This document shows, piece after piece, positions 6,589-7,590 of a stretch of DNA of 7,590 nt. The stretch covers positions 1-7,590 of the forward strand of contig CAZFXK010000107.1 in assembly GCA_964522975.1 (NCBI GenBank), read 5' to 3'. The stretch's first letter is position 1, and the number at the start of each line of letters is the position of its first letter. Under the pieces are notes generated by a model that searched no databases, was not told the origin of the DNA, and saw only the letters and a program-made list of their open reading frames with translations. The stretch comes from Bacteroides_E sp964522975. GTDB lineage: Bacteria; Bacteroidota; Bacteroidia; Bacteroidales; Bacteroidaceae. The position numbers and the translations under genes were made by a program.

Positions 6589-6911
6589 GCCGGTGCGTGT
6601 CCTCCTTTGTGTCTTCCTTTTGGGTGGTGGAGGCAGGTGGCTCCTGTCATTACCAGGATTGAGGGGAACTGTTTGCCGCAGTATTTGCAGTCGTACTTTG
6701 TTTTTTCGCTTCCTTCGTATAGTTTGTGGTTGCCTTTGTTGGATCCGTTGGGGTGGCGCACACAGGAGGCGGTTGTAAGCAATCGAATATCGGGAAACTT
6801 ATGTCCGCAATATTCGCAATAATAAATCTTTGCCATTTTATTGTTGTCTTTGTTTTGTGCAGCAAGACTTATTGTCAAAGCACAAGCTATGGTTATTAGT
6901 ATCGTTCTCAT
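6582..6911 (-). CDS. Small protein with two tandem Cys/His zinc-binding repeats and possible signal peptide (109 aa)
   Basis: Two copies of one module occur: YxCxYCGxxFP at 30-40 and 73-83, then TxAxCxxHPxG and KGxH. Probable zinc ligands are C32, C35, C50, H53 (or H62) in the first and C75, C78, C93, H96 (or H105) in the second. The spacing is identical in both, which points to an internal duplication. The function is unknown to me; such small zinc modules bind nucleic acid or protein. From the ATG at 6911 the first 18-19 residues look like a signal peptide with a likely cut at LAA-QN. An alternative start at Met26 (6836-6834), after an A-rich leader, would give a cytoplasmic 84-aa protein beginning MAKIYYC. 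I kept the long form because its start lies 4 bases past the upstream stop and the signal is well formed. Base composition is higher in GC than the GTPase genes. Confidence 0.75.
   Translation of the reverse strand: MRTILITIACALTISLAAQNKDNNKMAKIYYCEYCGHKFPDIRLLTTASCVRHPNGSNKGNHKLYEGSEKTKYDCKYCGKQFPSILVMTGATCLHHPKGRHKGGHAPAL
6597..6824 (-). repeat. Tandem protein-level repeat in the zinc protein
   Basis: Residues 30-62 (DNA 6726-6824) and 73-105 (6597-6695) align without gaps over 33 positions, keeping all Cys, the HP pair, Gly-Lys-Gly and the final His. The 10-residue linker (63-72) is charged. DNA identity is lower than protein identity, so the duplication is old. Confidence 0.75.
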
Positions 6912-6915
6912 TTAT

Positions 6916-7512
6916 TTATCGATTTATAAAGGCTTGCATCACCGGGTACCAGTATCGCGGCACGAAAGCGGCGGATGGGTGGGTGATTGGCAAAATCGGA
7001 ACTATTTTCCCATTTGCTAATGTGTACGACCAGGTTTCAAAGGCATCTCCATCGGGGAGTTGCAGGTCGGAGAGTTGACTGCCTTTCTTGGGCAGATTCT
7101 TATAGAGGCGATCACCCCAAGCGATGATACGATCGGGTTGTAGCCGGTTGATTGTTTCGAAGAAGGCCTCCTCGGAAGAACGAAACTCATCAGCTGTCGG
7201 CTTTACTCTTGCTCCGGACATAGGCGATTGCACATAGTTATAGAAAGCAATACTATTCCACACCGCCTCTTTCTCTCGTCCGTTCAATGGCTTGCCACTC
7301 AAGGCGCGTTCAAACTTGGTATAGGTGTTTTTATATCCTTCGTGTTCGCTTTCTTCATCCCATAGACCGGTGATAATATCAGTCGTCATTTGTGGATAGA
7401 CATCCGAAGGGGATGCACAATAATGGCTTTCGCCCAACACTAACACTTTTTTATTATTGATTCCCTGTTCGTATTTATTGCCGATCCAAGGAAGAAAAGT
7501 AATCTTACACAT
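6916..7512 (-). CDS. Uracil-DNA glycosylase-superfamily-like protein (198 aa)
   Basis: The order of motifs fits the UDG fold: a first strand and loop VLVLGESHYC at residues 23-32, in the place of GQDPYH of family-1 UDG; an aromatic segment WNSIAFYNYVQ at 85-95; the strand RLQPDRIIAWG at 123-133, resembling the LxPxxIxxxG strand of the family; and ITHPSAAF at 176-183, matching the HPS motif that contacts the minor groove. In motif 1 the catalytic Asp of GQDPYH is a Ser here, while the Tyr is kept, so either catalysis differs or the protein binds without cutting. Length (198 aa) is near the usual 200-230. The ATG at 7512 is the first in frame; the leader (7513-7525) is AT-rich with no strong Shine-Dalgarno. 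Its stop is 4 bases before the zinc-protein start, so the two are likely co-transcribed. Substrate and role are unknown. Confidence 0.65.
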   Translation of the reverse strand: MCKITFLPWIGNKYEQGINNKKVLVLGESHYCASPSDVYPQMTTDIITGLWDEESEHEGYKNTYTKFERALSGKPLNGREKEAVWNSIAFYNYVQSPMSGARVKPTADEFRSSEEAFFETINRLQPDRIIAWGDRLYKNLPKKGSQLSDLQLPDGDAFETWSYTLANGKIVPILPITHPSAAFVPRYWYPVMQAFINR

Positions 7513-7590
7513 ACACTTTAAATTTGATTGATTAACAATAGCGTCCTAAATGTTTAAAAAGAAAGAAAGGTAGTTTTTATAATTTCAAAG
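7513..7590. other. Upstream region of the UDG-like gene
   Basis: This AT-rich stretch holds no gene that I can see. On the minus strand TACCTTTC at 7565-7572 is one base off the Bacteroides -7 element TAnnTTTG. A matching -33 would fall at or beyond the window edge, so a promoter here cannot be confirmed. Confidence 0.3.

Noticed and set aside
6593..7078. Frames at 6593-6778, 6607-6822, 6650-6865 and 6830-7078
   Set aside because: They overlap the zinc-protein and UDG-like genes in other frames and lack conserved motifs.
7527..7539. Near-palindrome ATTG-ATTAA-CAAT before the UDG-like gene
   Set aside because: Too short and AT-rich to call an operator without conservation data.
1..7590. CRISPR arrays, tRNA or rRNA genes, insertion sequences, transposase or integrase genes
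   Set aside because: I looked for spaced direct repeats, cloverleaf-like segments and terminal inverted repeats with a transposase frame and saw none.

Overview
The window looks like a piece of a Bacteroidota (Bacteroides/Parabacteroides-like) chromosome or integrated element. The clues are A-rich leaders without strong Shine-Dalgarno sequences, an AT-rich but mixed composition, and small CxYCG zinc-binding proteins of a kind I associate with that group. This is an inference from style, not from a database match. All six complete genes lie on the minus strand, so transcription runs from right to left. A seventh gene may begin at the left edge.

Right part (about 6582-7512): two genes of higher GC (roughly 45-52% in 60-base samples) separated by 4 bases. 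The first encodes a 198-aa protein resembling the uracil-DNA glycosylase superfamily, with the motif-1 catalytic position altered. The second encodes a 109-aa protein with a possible signal peptide and two tandem Cys/His zinc-binding repeats.

Main part (202-6532): a tight four-gene cluster of lower GC (about 33% in one 60-base sample). In transcription order it holds a 627-aa dynamin-like GTPase with an Ala/Gly-rich membrane segment, a 129-aa small coiled-coil protein with a glycine-zipper-like N-terminus, a 655-aa GTPase with an N-terminal transmembrane helix and a long coiled coil, and a 687-aa LeoA-like dynamin GTPase with a short hydrophobic patch. The gaps are 14, 7 and 4 bases, so the four are almost certainly co-transcribed and probably work together.

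Bacterial operons with several dynamin-like GTPases are known, notably LeoABC of enterotoxigenic E. coli and the related Eleos anti-phage system. The layout here fits a hetero-oligomeric membrane-remodelling machine, plausibly for phage defence or envelope stress. The added small coiled-coil subunit, and the placement of the membrane anchor on the middle GTPase, make it look like a distinct variant.

Left edge (1-201): about 159 bases of AT-rich intergenic DNA with a weak inverted repeat and a promoter-like sequence, then an apparent minus-strand start codon at 42 that reads off the window.
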